A DNA stretch of 64,000 nt from Enoplosus armatus (Eukaryota; Chordata; Actinopteri; Centrarchiformes; Enoplosidae): assembly GCF_043641665.1 (NCBI RefSeq), contig NC_092181.1:8493057-8557056 (forward strand), read 5' to 3'. This document shows, piece by piece, positions 22,501 to 32,661 of this stretch. The notes under the pieces are model-generated. The model searched no databases and was not told where the DNA came from. It saw only the letters and a program-made list of their open reading frames with translations. Positions within the stretch are counted from its first letter, which is position 1, and every line of letters begins with the position of its first letter. Both the position numbers and the translations under genes were made by a program.

Positions 22501-24525
22501 TGTATCTGAGCAACTGACGAACTGTGTCAACAGCACGTCAACTGACCCCTTTGCTTTCCTGCCTTCGGAGTCATGGGGGCTGTGAGTGCACATTGGGAGG
22601 CTGGACATGTTTTTCCACTGCTGGAGGTGGAGCTGCCTGCTGCGACTCTGCTTTGCAGGAATGCAGTTGCAGGGCCTTGGGCTTGGTGTGGTGTGGTGTC
22701 ATGAATGGCTGAGAAGAAGAAGACCCGCTTATGTAACGGAGGAGTCCGAGCGCTGCACCCTGAGAGGCCTGAGCTGGGGTCTTTCAGGGACAATGAGCCC
22801 CCCCCAGTTGAACAAAAACGTTCATATTTCATGATATTTTAGTATCATGGTTACACCTTGCCACACTTGTGCTATCTTCCTGCCTCAGGTGTGTGTTACA
22901 AATAGAGGTTAGGCCGGCTGGTCGGCATCGCTGACCTACATCAAAAACAAATGGGTGAAGTCTCAAATAGGATTGTAAATGATCTGCCTGGTGCTTAGTT
23001 TTCAGTCATGTCGGACAGGACAACAATGGCTCAGCTGGCACGAGGTGATTTTTGTTCCTGATAACGCGCCGAAGCCGTTGATAAAGCACCGCATACTTTA
23101 AACACAGGACTTTTAGATCAAAGGTCCGCGTTTCCAGGAGTGTTTGCAACGCGAAACCGGCGACCAAGTTCCAGTTTCATCATTCTTTAAACAGGAAATC
23201 CAGCAAAATTCAACACTCACATCAGCATTGCTTTCTGACGGTGTCAAAAGACGGTGCATTTTTCTGGCCCCTTATCAACAACAACACGAAAAGGTGGCCG
23301 ACCAACCAGTTCTGCCTTCCCTGTCTCTCCCCACTTCCTTTCTTAGTGGAGGGCACGGATAAAACAATGGGACGGTTTGGATTTAGAACATCTTGCCAAA
23401 GGGCTGCAGTTGAAAATGAGCTGGCTGGCTGACACATTTATGTCCGTCAGTGACACATACAGTGCATACATGCGCCGGCCTGCAGGGCTTTATTAACTGT
23501 GTTGTCCAAGGTGGCTCTGACTGAGGATTCAGTTCTAAAAAGGGATTACAGTAACTATTTTCAAGCCGGCTACCGGGTCATTAACCTGCGTGACCTTTGA
23601 TCCCATGTCACAATTAACCCCAGTGCTTCAGCACACACAAGGAAACCCGGGTGTTATCAACCGCTCTCATCTAACTTGCATGTGAGGAATTTTAGTCGTC
23701 TCAGGAACATTTTCTTTCCCGTCAACATGCGGAAGAGCTTGGTCGTGTATTCACTACAAGTATGACTGACCGCTGAAATGTATACGTGTCCACTCCCAGA
23801 GGGGGGCGTGGTCTCGAGGGTCATCGAGAGCCTCATACAAAGTAGATGCTGGTGCAAACAGTCCCTCCTCCTGCATATGCAACCAAGTAACCAGCGAGGC
23901 CAGAGGGCGTTGTATTGTTGATCACTCATTTGGGATTTATTATTTCGGGGCCTGTCGAGCTAAAACTGGCTCTTCTCAGTCATCTTACCAGGTTGACTTG
24001 TATGGTTTGCTCCCAGTTCTTCTCGTTGTTGATGCCGGCGTTGTTGATAACGATGTCCAGGTGGCCAAACTGGTCTACCGTGCTCTGGAATGCGTCTGTT
24101 CCACAGAGACAGAAAAAGGCCATCAGTGAGCAACGCCTGACGCAGGATCACCACGCTCCTCAGTTCACCCCCCCCCCCCCCCCCCCCCGATGACTCCAGA
24201 TCAGAATTAAAAAGCTGAAACAACTGTTTTCCGTTCATTAAGGCTGTGTGAGGGTCGAGGAGAGCTGTCATGAGAGCCCACTGTTTATACATAAATATAT
24301 ACATATATACAGTTTCATCGGCAGTAAAGGTGCTTATCAATAACATGATCTCTTATGTCAGTATCTTAGAATGTTTGAGGACAATCTCACTTGAAACTCC
24401 CCCCATCGCTCTCTGAACAATGAGGTGGAATCCTTCCTTGTGCATGCGGTGGAGGGAGAGCACCTGAGGTGGTGAAACCTGCGTCGTGTCGTCGCCCGCC
24501 GCATTCCACACTTGGACAACCCGCA

Positions 24526-24569
<44 letters not shown>

Positions 24570-24806
24570 ATCACATTGCTAACGACTGCACATCCTGCCC
24601 AGAGATACATGTACACAGATGAACAGGAATAATCTCTGTTTACCGCACACACACACACACACACACTGTCATCAGCTCAGTGCAGGCTTACACTGTGTCC
24701 ACATCAACAGCAGTGCTATCACCCAGTCAGGAGCAACACCAAACAGCATTCCACAGCCGTTTGCCTGGAGGGATTTACTTTTTCAGTGTCAGACAATGAA
24801 ACCTTG

Positions 24807-24842
<36 letters not shown>

Positions 24843-24911
24843 ACACACTCATTCACTCACACACACTTTCATTCTTGGCCTCTTCTGGTTCTTGCCAGAC
24901 ACGCCCACGCT

Positions 24912-24948
<37 letters not shown>

Positions 24949-26265
24949 AGGTGAGGAGGTGAGAGAGCAGCAGTACACTTGTACATGTGGAGCAGGCAAA
25001 CTGACCACGTGACTGCCGGTCGGTGAGGCGCACCTGTGTGACCACAGAGAGTCGCGGTGTGTTTCGCACTCGCTGAGAGCGGCTGTCGGCCCAGACAGCA
25101 GCAACAGTGATTCTCTCCGGGGAAAAAATAAAAAAATAAATTAAAAAAAAGTTTCTGACGCCTGCCAAAAAAATAGTCCCTGGGTTCTCTTTTTTTTTTT
25201 TTTCTTGAAGTCACTTTAAAAGTCAGTCGCGCTCTGCAGGCCGTCATTAATGATCGATGATATCATCTATCAGCGTCAGTGTCACGGGCGTCAGTTGTTG
25301 TCTGTCCTCTCTAACAGCCCCGTGGACAGTGTTTACCTCTCAGCGCGTCTCCATTGGACACGTCGCACGGAATGAAGGCGCAGTTCCCCTCCCCAAACTC
25401 GCCGTCCAGCTGCGCCTTGCACGCCTCACCGCAGGTCTTGTTGAGGTCGACCACAGCCACCTGGACAGGGGGGGGGAAGTACTCTGTTTCGGTGAGTTGG
25501 ACTTTTTAAATTCACACACACAGACTGCAGAGCTGGAGGACGTCAGGCGCTAAAGTGTGTATCCACATCTGCAGAACCTGGTGCAGAATTCAAAGAGCTC
25601 GCACTTTTTTTTTTTTTATCATCTTCCTGTGTTAAGACCTGTGGTCTGACGAGTGAGGCTGTGCGCTGCTCAAATGGGGAACCGAAATACACGACTAGCC
25701 ACTGATGTTTCTCTCAGTGCTGTACCGAAGGAAGTTCTCAGAAACCAATTTATTATTTTTTTTTGCTTTCCCTCTCATGTTCTGATTGCTAGTTTAAAAA
25801 AAAACACAACAATGTCACTTGTTAACACTGGTCCTATTTCAATATTTGCACTAAAACAAACGCGATGAAGCAGAAAACGACAGAATGTTTCCCTGTAGGT
25901 TAAGCATTAAGTTAAAGCAATCGTGCACTTAAGAACAGTGTTTTGGGTCGATGCATGCAAGTGGAATGAATAAAACCGCCGCAGACATGCACACATCTCC
26001 GGTCGCAGTGAGAGGCATTCAAGAGCTGGAGCTGTTACTGCACAGCGTCGGCTCAGAGAACGCGTGGCAGTGACTTCAACAAGCGAAAACACGCAATGTT
26101 AAAGCACTCGGAGCATTTTTGATGAGGACAAAACCTGAAAAGCTTGAAAAAGAAAGATGAAGCAGTACTGACCTTGGCTGAGCTCTGCAGGAGCGCCTGG
26201 ACCACGGCTCTCCCGATGCCCTGAGCCCCCCCGGTCACCAGAGCAACCTTCCCATTCAGAGACAT
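15186..26265 (-). CDS. hpgd: 15-hydroxyprostaglandin dehydrogenase [NAD(+)], complete, 7 exons
   Basis: Complement of 15186-15309, 16068-16231, 16485-16561, 21236-21332, 23989-24095, 25337-25460 and 26173-26265; 786 nt, 261 aa (human protein 266). It is a short-chain dehydrogenase/reductase of the cytosol that oxidises the 15-OH of prostaglandins such as PGE2 to the inactive 15-keto form using NAD+. Visible: TGGAQGIG cofactor loop at residues 11-18, Asp36 selecting NAD over NADP, NNAG at 90-93, and the catalytic tetrad Asn107, Ser138, Tyr151 and Lys155 at the same positions as in human. Gln148 and Phe185 are also kept; Tyr217 is Phe here. The start is [12 protein letters not shown], matching the family N-terminus. 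The upstream region is GA-rich on the coding strand. Downstream (lower coordinates) it converges on wdr17; upstream lies the 3' end of glra3, as in mammals. Confidence 0.96.
16068..16231 (-). CDS. hpgd: hpgd exon 6
   Basis: It encodes [17 protein letters not shown] and [17 protein letters not shown], the substrate lid region, with Phe185 and Phe217. Acceptor TTCTGGCAG, donor GTAAGT. Confidence 0.94.
16457..16479. repeat. (TG)n microsatellite at the hpgd exon 5 donor
   Basis: A TG run on the plus strand, reading CA on the hpgd transcript, beginning about six bases after the donor GT. Confidence 0.92.
16485..16561 (-). CDS. hpgd: hpgd exon 5 (active site YxxxK)
   Basis: It encodes [20 protein letters not shown] and TRAMA, with Tyr151 and Lys155. 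Acceptor AAAATTCAG, donor GTAGGA followed directly by a CA repeat on the transcribed strand. Confidence 0.94.
16796..17290. mobile_element. MITE-like repeat, relative of 695-1111
   Basis: It starts TTGTCACAACTGTG and carries 'gaacgggacccaacgcagac' plus an AG-rich interior and 'ctcaggtgactgcagg', like the element at 695. The right end near CATGACA at 17283-17289 is uncertain. In hpgd intron 4. Confidence 0.4.
17895..18140. repeat. LINE tail, GAGGACC-type fish repeat and (CA)n
   Basis: A LINE tail ('ggggatcaataaaatatttc') is followed by 'acttgtgaggaccttcattg', repeated 'aaaatgtcctcactgtcc' units and 'aggtctaaaactcacattgg', then a CA microsatellite (18100-18140). Related GAGGACC repeats lie at 37310-37440 and 46990-47300. 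Confidence 0.5.
18800..19110 (+). repeat. Interspersed repeat, copy 1 (AACCAATCAC...GTGAGCCAGACT)
   Basis: 'ttaaaccaatcacaatcgcc' and 'cccaggatgcagcgacggtg' at the left and 'ctacatccggtgagccagac' at the right recur at 36480-36652. This copy holds about 130 extra bases in the middle. It ends in a typical DNA-transposon-like terminus and lies in hpgd intron 4. Confidence 0.6.
19331..19374 (+). repeat. (TG)22 microsatellite
   Basis: A pure TG run in hpgd intron 4, paired with a CA run of similar length at 19529-19574. Confidence 0.97.
19529..19574 (+). repeat. (AC)23 microsatellite
   Basis: A pure AC run 154 bases after the TG run, complementary to it on the same strand. Confidence 0.97.
19600..21230. 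other. hpgd intron 4, no feature recognised
   Basis: It contains an A-rich tract near 20090-20120 and a T-run near 20992-21007. No exon or named repeat was recognised. Confidence 0.45.
21236..21332 (-). CDS. hpgd: hpgd exon 4
   Basis: It encodes [20 protein letters not shown] and [11 protein letters not shown], with catalytic Ser138. Acceptor CCTATAG, donor GTAACA. Confidence 0.95.
21340..23980. other. hpgd intron 3, no feature recognised
   Basis: There is a small TATA-rich palindromic patch at 21400-21428. Open frames around 22000-22830 show no family signature and no matching splice context. Confidence 0.4.
23989..24095 (-). CDS. hpgd: hpgd exon 3
   Basis: It encodes [20 protein letters not shown] and ends IQVNL, with NNAG and catalytic Asn107. 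Acceptor GGAACAG, donor GTAAGA. Confidence 0.95.
24533..24940. repeat. Cluster of (CA)n and (TC)n microsatellites
   Basis: CA runs at about 24530-24566, 24645-24666 and 24914-24940, and a TC run at 24805-24840, all within hpgd intron 2. Confidence 0.9.
25337..25460 (-). CDS. hpgd: hpgd exon 2
   Basis: Residues 32-72 ([20 protein letters not shown] ...), including Asp36 and the CDVSNGDAL segment that lines the adenine pocket. Acceptor CTGTCCAG, donor GTAAAC. Confidence 0.95.
26173..26265 (-). CDS. hpgd: hpgd exon 1
   Basis: Codons 1-31 ([20 protein letters not shown] ...), with the Rossmann glycine motif. Donor GTCAGT. An upstream in-frame ATG exists, but the family start is the MSLNGK one. 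Confidence 0.95.
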
Positions 26266-26563
26266 GATCCCAGCACAGCGGCAGAAACCCACCACCACCA
26301 CCGCCCCCCCACCCTCCCTCCCTCCCCTAACACTTGGTCTTCCTCCTTCTGTCTCTCACACTTTGCGTCTCCTCTGCTTCTTCTCTCTGAGTCTCACTGA
26401 GTTTCCTTCTTCTTCCTCTTCTTCTTCTTCTTCTGTCCTCCTCTCTGAGCTCTGGCACCGACCTGCTCTCTGTAACACAATCACAGGCTTTCTCACCCTT
26501 GTGTGTGTGTTTTCACTCTTTTTGGCTGGGCTGTTTTCCCTCCCTTCTTCCCTCCCTTTCTCT

Positions 26564-26609
<46 letters not shown>

Positions 26610-26830
26610 TTATCAGTCTATACAAACATTGCATGTGTGTTAGAGAGAGAGAGAGAGAGAGAGAGGGTAAAGTAAACTCCGTAGGATAATAATTACAGGT
26701 TTTATCCAACTTGTTGTACCTGCCCTCCTGCCTCCCCCTACTTCCTTTACACCTCCTCCTCCTCCTCCTCCTTTCTCTACACTCTTTCACTCCTTCTACT
26801 GCTGCTTCATCTGGACACACACTGTTACTG
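26266..26830 (-). promoter_or_regulatory. hpgd: hpgd upstream / 5' UTR region, GA-rich on the coding strand (inferred)
   Basis: The region upstream of the hpgd ATG is strongly pyrimidine-rich on the plus strand. It has several CTT/CCT runs, a (CT)n run at 26570-26607 and an (AG)n run at 26643-26665. No TATA box is evident. The promoter role is inferred from position only. Confidence 0.4.
26570..26665. repeat. (CT)n and (AG)n runs as an inverted pair
   Basis: A CT run of about 38 bases, 35 bases of spacer, then an AG run of about 23 bases. The two runs are complementary on one strand. Confidence 0.9.
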
Positions 26831-27661
26831 TTTGCATAAGAATCTGCCTCCTACGACTTGGAAGCAAAACAAAAAGACAACCCGGCCGAGCCCGAGCCGT
26901 CAATCCCACGTTCCCCATTTATCACCGCGTCCCTGTTAGCTTGTTGTGTGTCTCCCCGTGTGTAACTGCTGTTACACAACATGCAGCGCCGTTCAGCGGC
27001 ACATTACAGAGCGGTTCAGGTCCCTGCATGTTGATTTTCACATCGGTGCTGAAGTGAATGGGAACCAGTGGCTGCTGATGGCTAACGAAACGTGAAAATT
27101 CTGGTCCTTGTTTCCTCGCTTGCTAAAAAAAAAGAATACTGAAAAAAAATCTAGTTTTTGTATGCAAATAAACACCACTTTATACTTTGCAGAATATCAG
27201 ATTCAGGAACTTCCTTTACACATTTTCCTCCCTCGTCCTCCTTATCTGACATCCTTCCTGTTATCATGGCACACGTGTCTCTTGAATTTGGTCCCAAACA
27301 TCCTATCTTTTAGTTCCAGGCGTGGACGGCCATAGTACCTCGTCAGCGCCTCCACAGTGTTCCTCAACACCGGGCGCAGCAACTCATGTAGTTTTAAGCG
27401 AACTTGTAATCGTAATTTTGTGACCTTCACCTCGAATCCGCCACGCCTGCTATCACTGAAATTATTACTGGTTAGTGTCACTACTCCTGCACACTTCGCT
27501 GTCAGTGGACATTCAGGCTTAGGACATGTGAGGGCGCAACGTGACTGGCAGTAATGCACTGGGGGTTTTGGGGGGGGGGGGATAACATTTTCTCCATATC
27601 AAAGCACCCCTATATGTAGAAGCCCCATGACATGACATTATCCCAAGTAATCTAATGGTAA

Positions 27662-27895
27662 AATTTTCACTTAAATAGCATTTTTCAACCTTCACGGTTC
27701 CCAAAGCGCTTTACAGATCAGGTCTCGTTCACCCATTCGAGTTGCCATGCAAAGGTGCTGGCCTCCACCGGGAACAACTTAGGGTTCAGCGTCTTCCTCA
27801 GGGACGGTTGATCGAACACCCCTCCCCCCATGCTCCCTCTACCCTGCCCTACCTGCCTGTGTGACAGTGCTAACCGCTGCACCACCACGCCGCTC
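27662..27895. repeat. Fish interspersed repeat ('cccaaagcgctttac' type)
   Basis: 'tagcatttttcaaccttcac', 'cccaaagcgctttacagatc', 'aggtgctggcctccaccggg' and 'aacttagggttcagcgtctt' form a repeat known from many fish genomes. Ends are not sharply defined. Confidence 0.5.
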
Positions 27896-28139
27896 ACATA
27901 CGTACTTGTTTCAGAAGCTCTACCACAGCTTCTTTTGTTCTCCCAGCAGCCCTCCACTGAGAGCGGGGGCTGCTAAAGGCATGTTGGCTACGACCGCTGC
28001 TTCTGTTGACATAAGGGGATTACTGTTGGACTCCATCACACAGTGACGATATACATATTTTTTACACCTGCTTGTCAAATCAAGGCAGCGTTAAGACTGT
28101 ATTGCCTGTGTGTGTGTGTGTGTGCGCATACGTTGTCAA

Positions 28140-28412
28140 CAGTCAGTTCTCACCAAGTCTTTTCTTCTCTTTATCTTAAGTCAACATATGTCTCGACAAG
28201 TCGAGGCAGAGTTGAGGCTGTTGTGGTTGTTTGCCGTCCATTTCAGCTGGAGGCGAAGAACCCCGCTGTCTCTCCTTCAGTGTGACAGGCGTCGCGAACT
28301 CTTTGACGTTCAGCGACACTGAAAAGGTTTAATATCCTCTCAACCTCCAACAGCGATCGCCAAAAAGGTCTCAAATGTGTCCACGAGAAGTCGGACTCCT
28401 GAAGGTTTCCGC
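28140..28412. repeat. Diverged tandem repeat, unit 1
   Basis: 'cttttcttctctttatctta', GTCAACATATGTCTCGACAA and 'ggtttaatatcctctcaacc' align in order with 28703-28920. About 560 bases separate equivalent points. Confidence 0.7.
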
Positions 28413-28699
28413 CGTGTGAAATGACAGCTGCTTTGCCAACAGTGGCGTCACAAGAAATGCGCTCTCGCGGATATAGTCTTGGGAATATCGTGACGCTCCT
28501 GTTGTAAAATGAGCGAGGGTAATGGCTTAAAGGCAGCCGTGGGTGTAGGCTTTCTGACATTCTGCACCTGTATCGCCGGCACACGACGCCTGCCCCTGTT
28601 CGCACTGGAGTTGGCCCCCAAGGTATGTGTTCTTGAAGTGACATTCTCAAGCAATTGTCAAAAGAGGAAAATGTTTATTTGAAATGGCGTACCGGATGT

Positions 28700-28922
28700 C
28701 AACTACAGTTCTCACTAAATATTTTCTTCTCTTTATCTTGAGTCAACGTATTTCTCGACAAGTCGAGGTATGGTTGAGACTGTGGTGGTGTTTGCTGTCC
28801 ATTAATAGATATTACACACTTTGATGTTCAGAGTTCAAAAGGTTTAGTATCCTCTTACTTCCAACAGTGATGGCCAAACACATCTCCAACATCCACGAGA
28901 GCTCGGACTGCTGAAGGCGCCG
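28700..28922. repeat. Diverged tandem repeat, unit 2
   Basis: It matches unit 1 in order: 'ttcttctctttatcttgagt', 'cgacaagtcgaggtatggtt', 'aaaggtttagtatcctctta', 'agctcggactgctgaaggc'. It carries a deletion relative to unit 1. A weak third partial copy may lie at 29095-29155. Confidence 0.7.
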
Positions 28923-29308
28923 CGCATCTGTGCATTCATTTTCTTCTCCCACCGTTATGTATTTGAACAATCACAAGAAATTAGAATCAGAGCCACACTC
29001 CCGTCTGAGAGCCGAAACGTTTACAAGGTAATTCTTTATTTTATGTGATGAAGCTGCGATTGTCCAAGGTACCAACAGCTAGGCTACAACGTCGTGTTTT
29101 TCCAGCAGTGATTGGCAGTATCTCTGCAGGACAGCCAGGACTCCTAAAGACTTGTAACGTTTTTCTTTGTTTTTTTTTTACAATTTTCAGTCTTCAAAAG
29201 TAATGAAGACTGAAATCAGTAATGTACTAGTCTTAGTTTTCTAGCTTGCTGGCAGTAATCATCAAAGTTAGCACAATACAGTAACTACAATGTAATTTAG
29301 AATTTCAG

Positions 29309-29462
29309 GCCTGTACTTGAGGTCCTAGTGGACATGTTGGATGTGTTGCAAAGGACCAGAGGTCAAAATGAACCAGATGTGATGGACTTCAACTTGAATC
29401 GCATTGAAACAGAAGAGGGGTTCGAGGAGCTGGAGGAGGACCCGTGGAGGTCCAAAGACTAA
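29309..29462 (+). CDS. Unidentified exon-like ORF, C-terminal end
   Basis: A good acceptor (AATTTAGAATTTCAG) precedes an open frame of 50 codons (PVLEVLVDMLDVLQR ... ELEEDPWRSKD) ending in TAA at 29460-29462. Composition is acidic and protein-like, with amphipathic helix character at the start. I do not recognise the family. It could be the last exon of an unknown gene or a remnant of a mobile element. No upstream exon could be identified, so a pseudogene is also possible. Confidence 0.3.
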
Positions 29463-29729
29463 TGCTATCTCTCTTTCTGCTACTTACCGGAATGATGAAA
29501 TCATTGAAAGCAACGAATGTGCGGTAGGCGGAGCGGGTACCCATGCACGATGTTCCTTTTCCCATTAGGATTCAGATCGCCAGTGAGTGCCTGAACAGGA
29601 ATCAGTTCTAGCCTTCTCTGTGAATAGATGGAGTGGGTCCCGTCACGGTGGATGGTAGGATGAGGCTCATTGGGGATGTTTGCCCACCTGTGCCGGGCAG
29701 GTACTGATATTCCATTAAAACTGATCATT

Positions 29730-31280
29730 TAAAAGGAAAAAAGGATCGAATATAGATTCAGTAATGGCCCGCTGGACCCAGTGGACCACCCATTAAAGCA
29801 ACATTATGTCACAGTTTTTCCTTAAAATAGCAGCTTCAGTATCATTTAGATGGAACACTGACTTTTAACAGGGAGAGTGGTGCCTCTCTCATTCCTGTTC
29901 CTGCACTGACTGTGTGACCTGGTTGAACAGGTACGATCTCCCAAAAACTTGCATAATGTTGCATTAAATAAGGTGGCGTTATATAACTTATCCAGGCAGA
30001 CTAAAGAGACAAGAAAAGGACAGACAGTCAGTCAACAATAAGAAGTAGCTACCAAGTTTATTTCAATCCAATAGAATTTAATTAGAACAATGGAAAATAT
30101 GCAGATCTTATTTTACAAAAAATAGTGTGTGTGCTCAACTCTTTAGTCAACAAACGTATGAGGGCCTCACGACAGAATACTCTGTCCGCATACAGTACAT
30201 GATTACTGAGTTGTTATGTCGTGTTTCGAAAGCTGTGTGACATTTACTTCTGACAGACAACTCACAACAATGAGGGTGTGAATAATGTGACATTTTGTTA
30301 GAAACGTATTTGACTTGGTTCGATGAAATACAACCTCTGAGATGTGAAATAGCTCCAAATACATGACGTGACCGCGGTCAGCCCAGTCCAGGGCTCCCAC
30401 GACAGAGTTTTTAACACTGCGGTAAGCTAAGAACCAAGTATAAATACAATCTAGCGAGGGAACCCGTGGCTCCTGTGCTTCAGGCTGAAAAGCTGTAGCA
30501 CTCAGTTACGAGCCAGCCGGCACATAGCGTCAACACCAGAATTCCGTTTCTTTGTGAAAAGAGCAAAGGAAGGCATACGACCTAGAAAAGTGTTTGAAAA
30601 TCGTGCTCTTCTGATCCACCGGCTGACTTGTCCGAACGGCAGTAAAAAGACACATCAAACACAGTGTCAGCCCGCAGTTTCATATCAACATTAATGAAAC
30701 TTTCAAAATCTTTAAAAACCTCTTTCTTTTTGTACAAATGGATCATTTCTGACCTACGATAGAAATGTACATATAGTATAGAGTTTTGTTTTGTTGTTGT
30801 GTGTGTGTGTGTCACAGTGCAGAAACTCAACCAGATTCACAACAGCATCACAGAGACAGAGTTGTGTTTGTGAGGTTGTGAAGAAGGTCGGGGGTCCTGG
30901 TAAGAAGAAAGGTGAAACCCGTCCAGTCACTGGGTAAGAAGCTGGATGAGCTCAGGAGCGGGGTGGGACACTAAGGACTGGAACGTTATGGACTTGGCTC
31001 GACCCAGACTCGGCCATTGTTCTAGAGGGGCTGTGCATTCACCACCAGGGCTGGACAATACGATCGGGGGAAGAGCAAAGGAGGGAGGTGTCGACAGGGC
31101 TGAGGCCAACCTGAGGGAAGTTCTGCAGAGGCATCGCCGACACATCAGCTGTCCTACGCGGAGGTAACACGCTCAGCCACGTGTACGCTCCCTTTTTGGG
31201 AGGGATATGAGGCCCTCCCTCGCTCACCTATGAGACCAGTCACATTCGGCCCTACGTCACTGCTTTAGCATCACGGAGTG
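29730..31280. other. Spacer without recognised features
   Basis: Between hpgd and glra3. Only a short TG run (30797-30812) was noted; open frames here look like chance. Confidence 0.45.
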
Positions 31281-31783
31281 GTAGATGTTTCAGGACAACA
31301 ACAACAAGCCACAATACAGAGACAAAGTCCAACTATCAGGGCTCCAACACCAGAAACATGTTGGCTGGACTAAGAACTGTTACAGACTACAAAAGGAAAA
31401 CCAGCAGTGCTGCGATAATGTCTGCACATCTCCTAGAGAAAGTGAACACCTTCTATGCACGCTTTGAGAACAACTTCCTGGCCCAGGACCCCTGCCCACC
31501 AGCAATATCCAGGGCAGGTGTGTGTGTGTAGATCCTTCAAAGGGATTCACCCACACTCAAGGCACCTGAACCTGGTGGCATCTCTGGCCGAGCACACCTG
31601 CAGATCAACTGGCAGACGTCTCCACAGACATTTTCAATCTCTCGATGCTCCAGTCTGTAGCCCCCACGTGTTTCAAGAAGACCACCATTGTCCCTGTCCC
31701 CAAAAAGACCAAAGTCCTCTGACTGAATGACTACCACCCAGTAAGCTCTCACCTCCACCATCATGAGGTACTTTGAGCGGTTA

Positions 31784-31941
31784 GGCTGCATTCAGACCAA
31801 ATCAGGCGTCGCAGCAGCTGTTTTTCTTTTTTGGCACCCCCTGTGGTCCCCACCGCCGCACCCTTAACCGACTACCCTCAATCAAATTAATGGGAGGACT
31901 GGCATCTTCGCCGGAAGGCCTGATTTGGTCTGAATGCAGCC
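31784..31941. mobile_element. 158-bp MITE with 24-bp perfect terminal inverted repeats
   Basis: The left end GGCTGCATTCAGACCAAATC... and the right end are perfect reverse complements over 24 bases. Flanks are TTA (31781-31783) and TTG (31942-31944), compatible with a 3-bp target duplication with one change, as for PIF/Harbinger-type elements. It sits inside a LINE remnant whose reading resumes on the other side. Confidence 0.85.
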
Positions 31942-32158
31942 TTGGTCAAAATCTTCATCGCCTCCTCCCTCCCTGACTCACTGGACCCACTGGATGACGC
32001 TCTTGCCCTTGTGCTCCACACTGTCCTCTCCCACCTGGAGGGCTCAACACCACCCTATGTGACAGGATCCTGGACTACCTGTTTACAAGCTGTGTAACCA
32101 TCACACTACATATATCCACTGCCTGTCCTGCTTACCTGCCTAACACAGTATTACATTC

Positions 32159-32184
32159 CATATTATTATTATTATTATTATTAT
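32159..32184. repeat. (ATT)n microsatellite
   Basis: About eight ATT units inside the LINE 3' region. Confidence 0.9.
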
Positions 32185-32661
32185 AGGAATATAACATATA
32201 TAGAATCAAATATATTTTAACTTCCGCACTATGTTTTGTCTTAGTTTCTCTTTTACTTGCGGGGGTCATTGTTGGAGGGGGGCCTGATGACTGCTCCACT
32301 GTAATTATTGCGCACATGACGATAAAGAACAAGTCACTTGAAACAAGTCATTAACTGCAAGGCCCCGAGTGGAAAACCCAAAACGCACCCCCACACAAGG
32401 TGGGTTTTCCGTTGCTCTGGTTGATGACACCTTTTCGCAGGTTAATGAGGCACCGTGCTGGGAATCCCACGAGGTCGCCCAACTGCTGCGCACGTACCGA
32501 TCAGAATGATAGCGGTGGACGGTTTCTCGCAGGCGATGACAATCAAACGCAGTCCGTACATGCACACTCAGTCGCCTGGAGAGCTCTAATCAGGCAACGG
32601 CAGTGAAAACGCCTCCAGGTCAAAGGGTGTAATAAAAGACTTCCTTCACTGGAGCAATATT

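Larger units (their letters stand above)
31300..32345 (+). mobile_element. Truncated non-LTR retrotransposon (LINE) remnant
   Basis: Reading frames with stops and frameshifts encode typical fish LINE ORF2 pieces: 'NTFYARFE'-like sequence near 31448, '[15 protein letters not shown]' near 31665-31710, and 'LDDALALVLHTVLSHLEG' near 31990-32045. The 3' end ('gcgcacatgacgataaagaa') is a common LINE tail near 32310-32332. The core polymerase is deleted and a MITE interrupts it at 31784-31941. Non-functional. Confidence 0.75.

Noticed and set aside
24169..24189. Poly-C tract beside hpgd exon 3 as a regulatory element
   Set aside because: It lies upstream of the acceptor but on the transcript is poly-G, with no specific known role; simple homopolymer.
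26264..26689. 141-codon plus-strand frame upstream of hpgd
   Set aside because: It consists of Ser/Leu/Pro runs encoded by CT/CTT simple repeats: low complexity, not protein.
28243..28650. 135-codon minus-strand open frame over tandem repeat unit 1
   Set aside because: The frame is broken in the second repeat unit and no splice signals or family motifs were found. It is more likely a by-product of the repeat.
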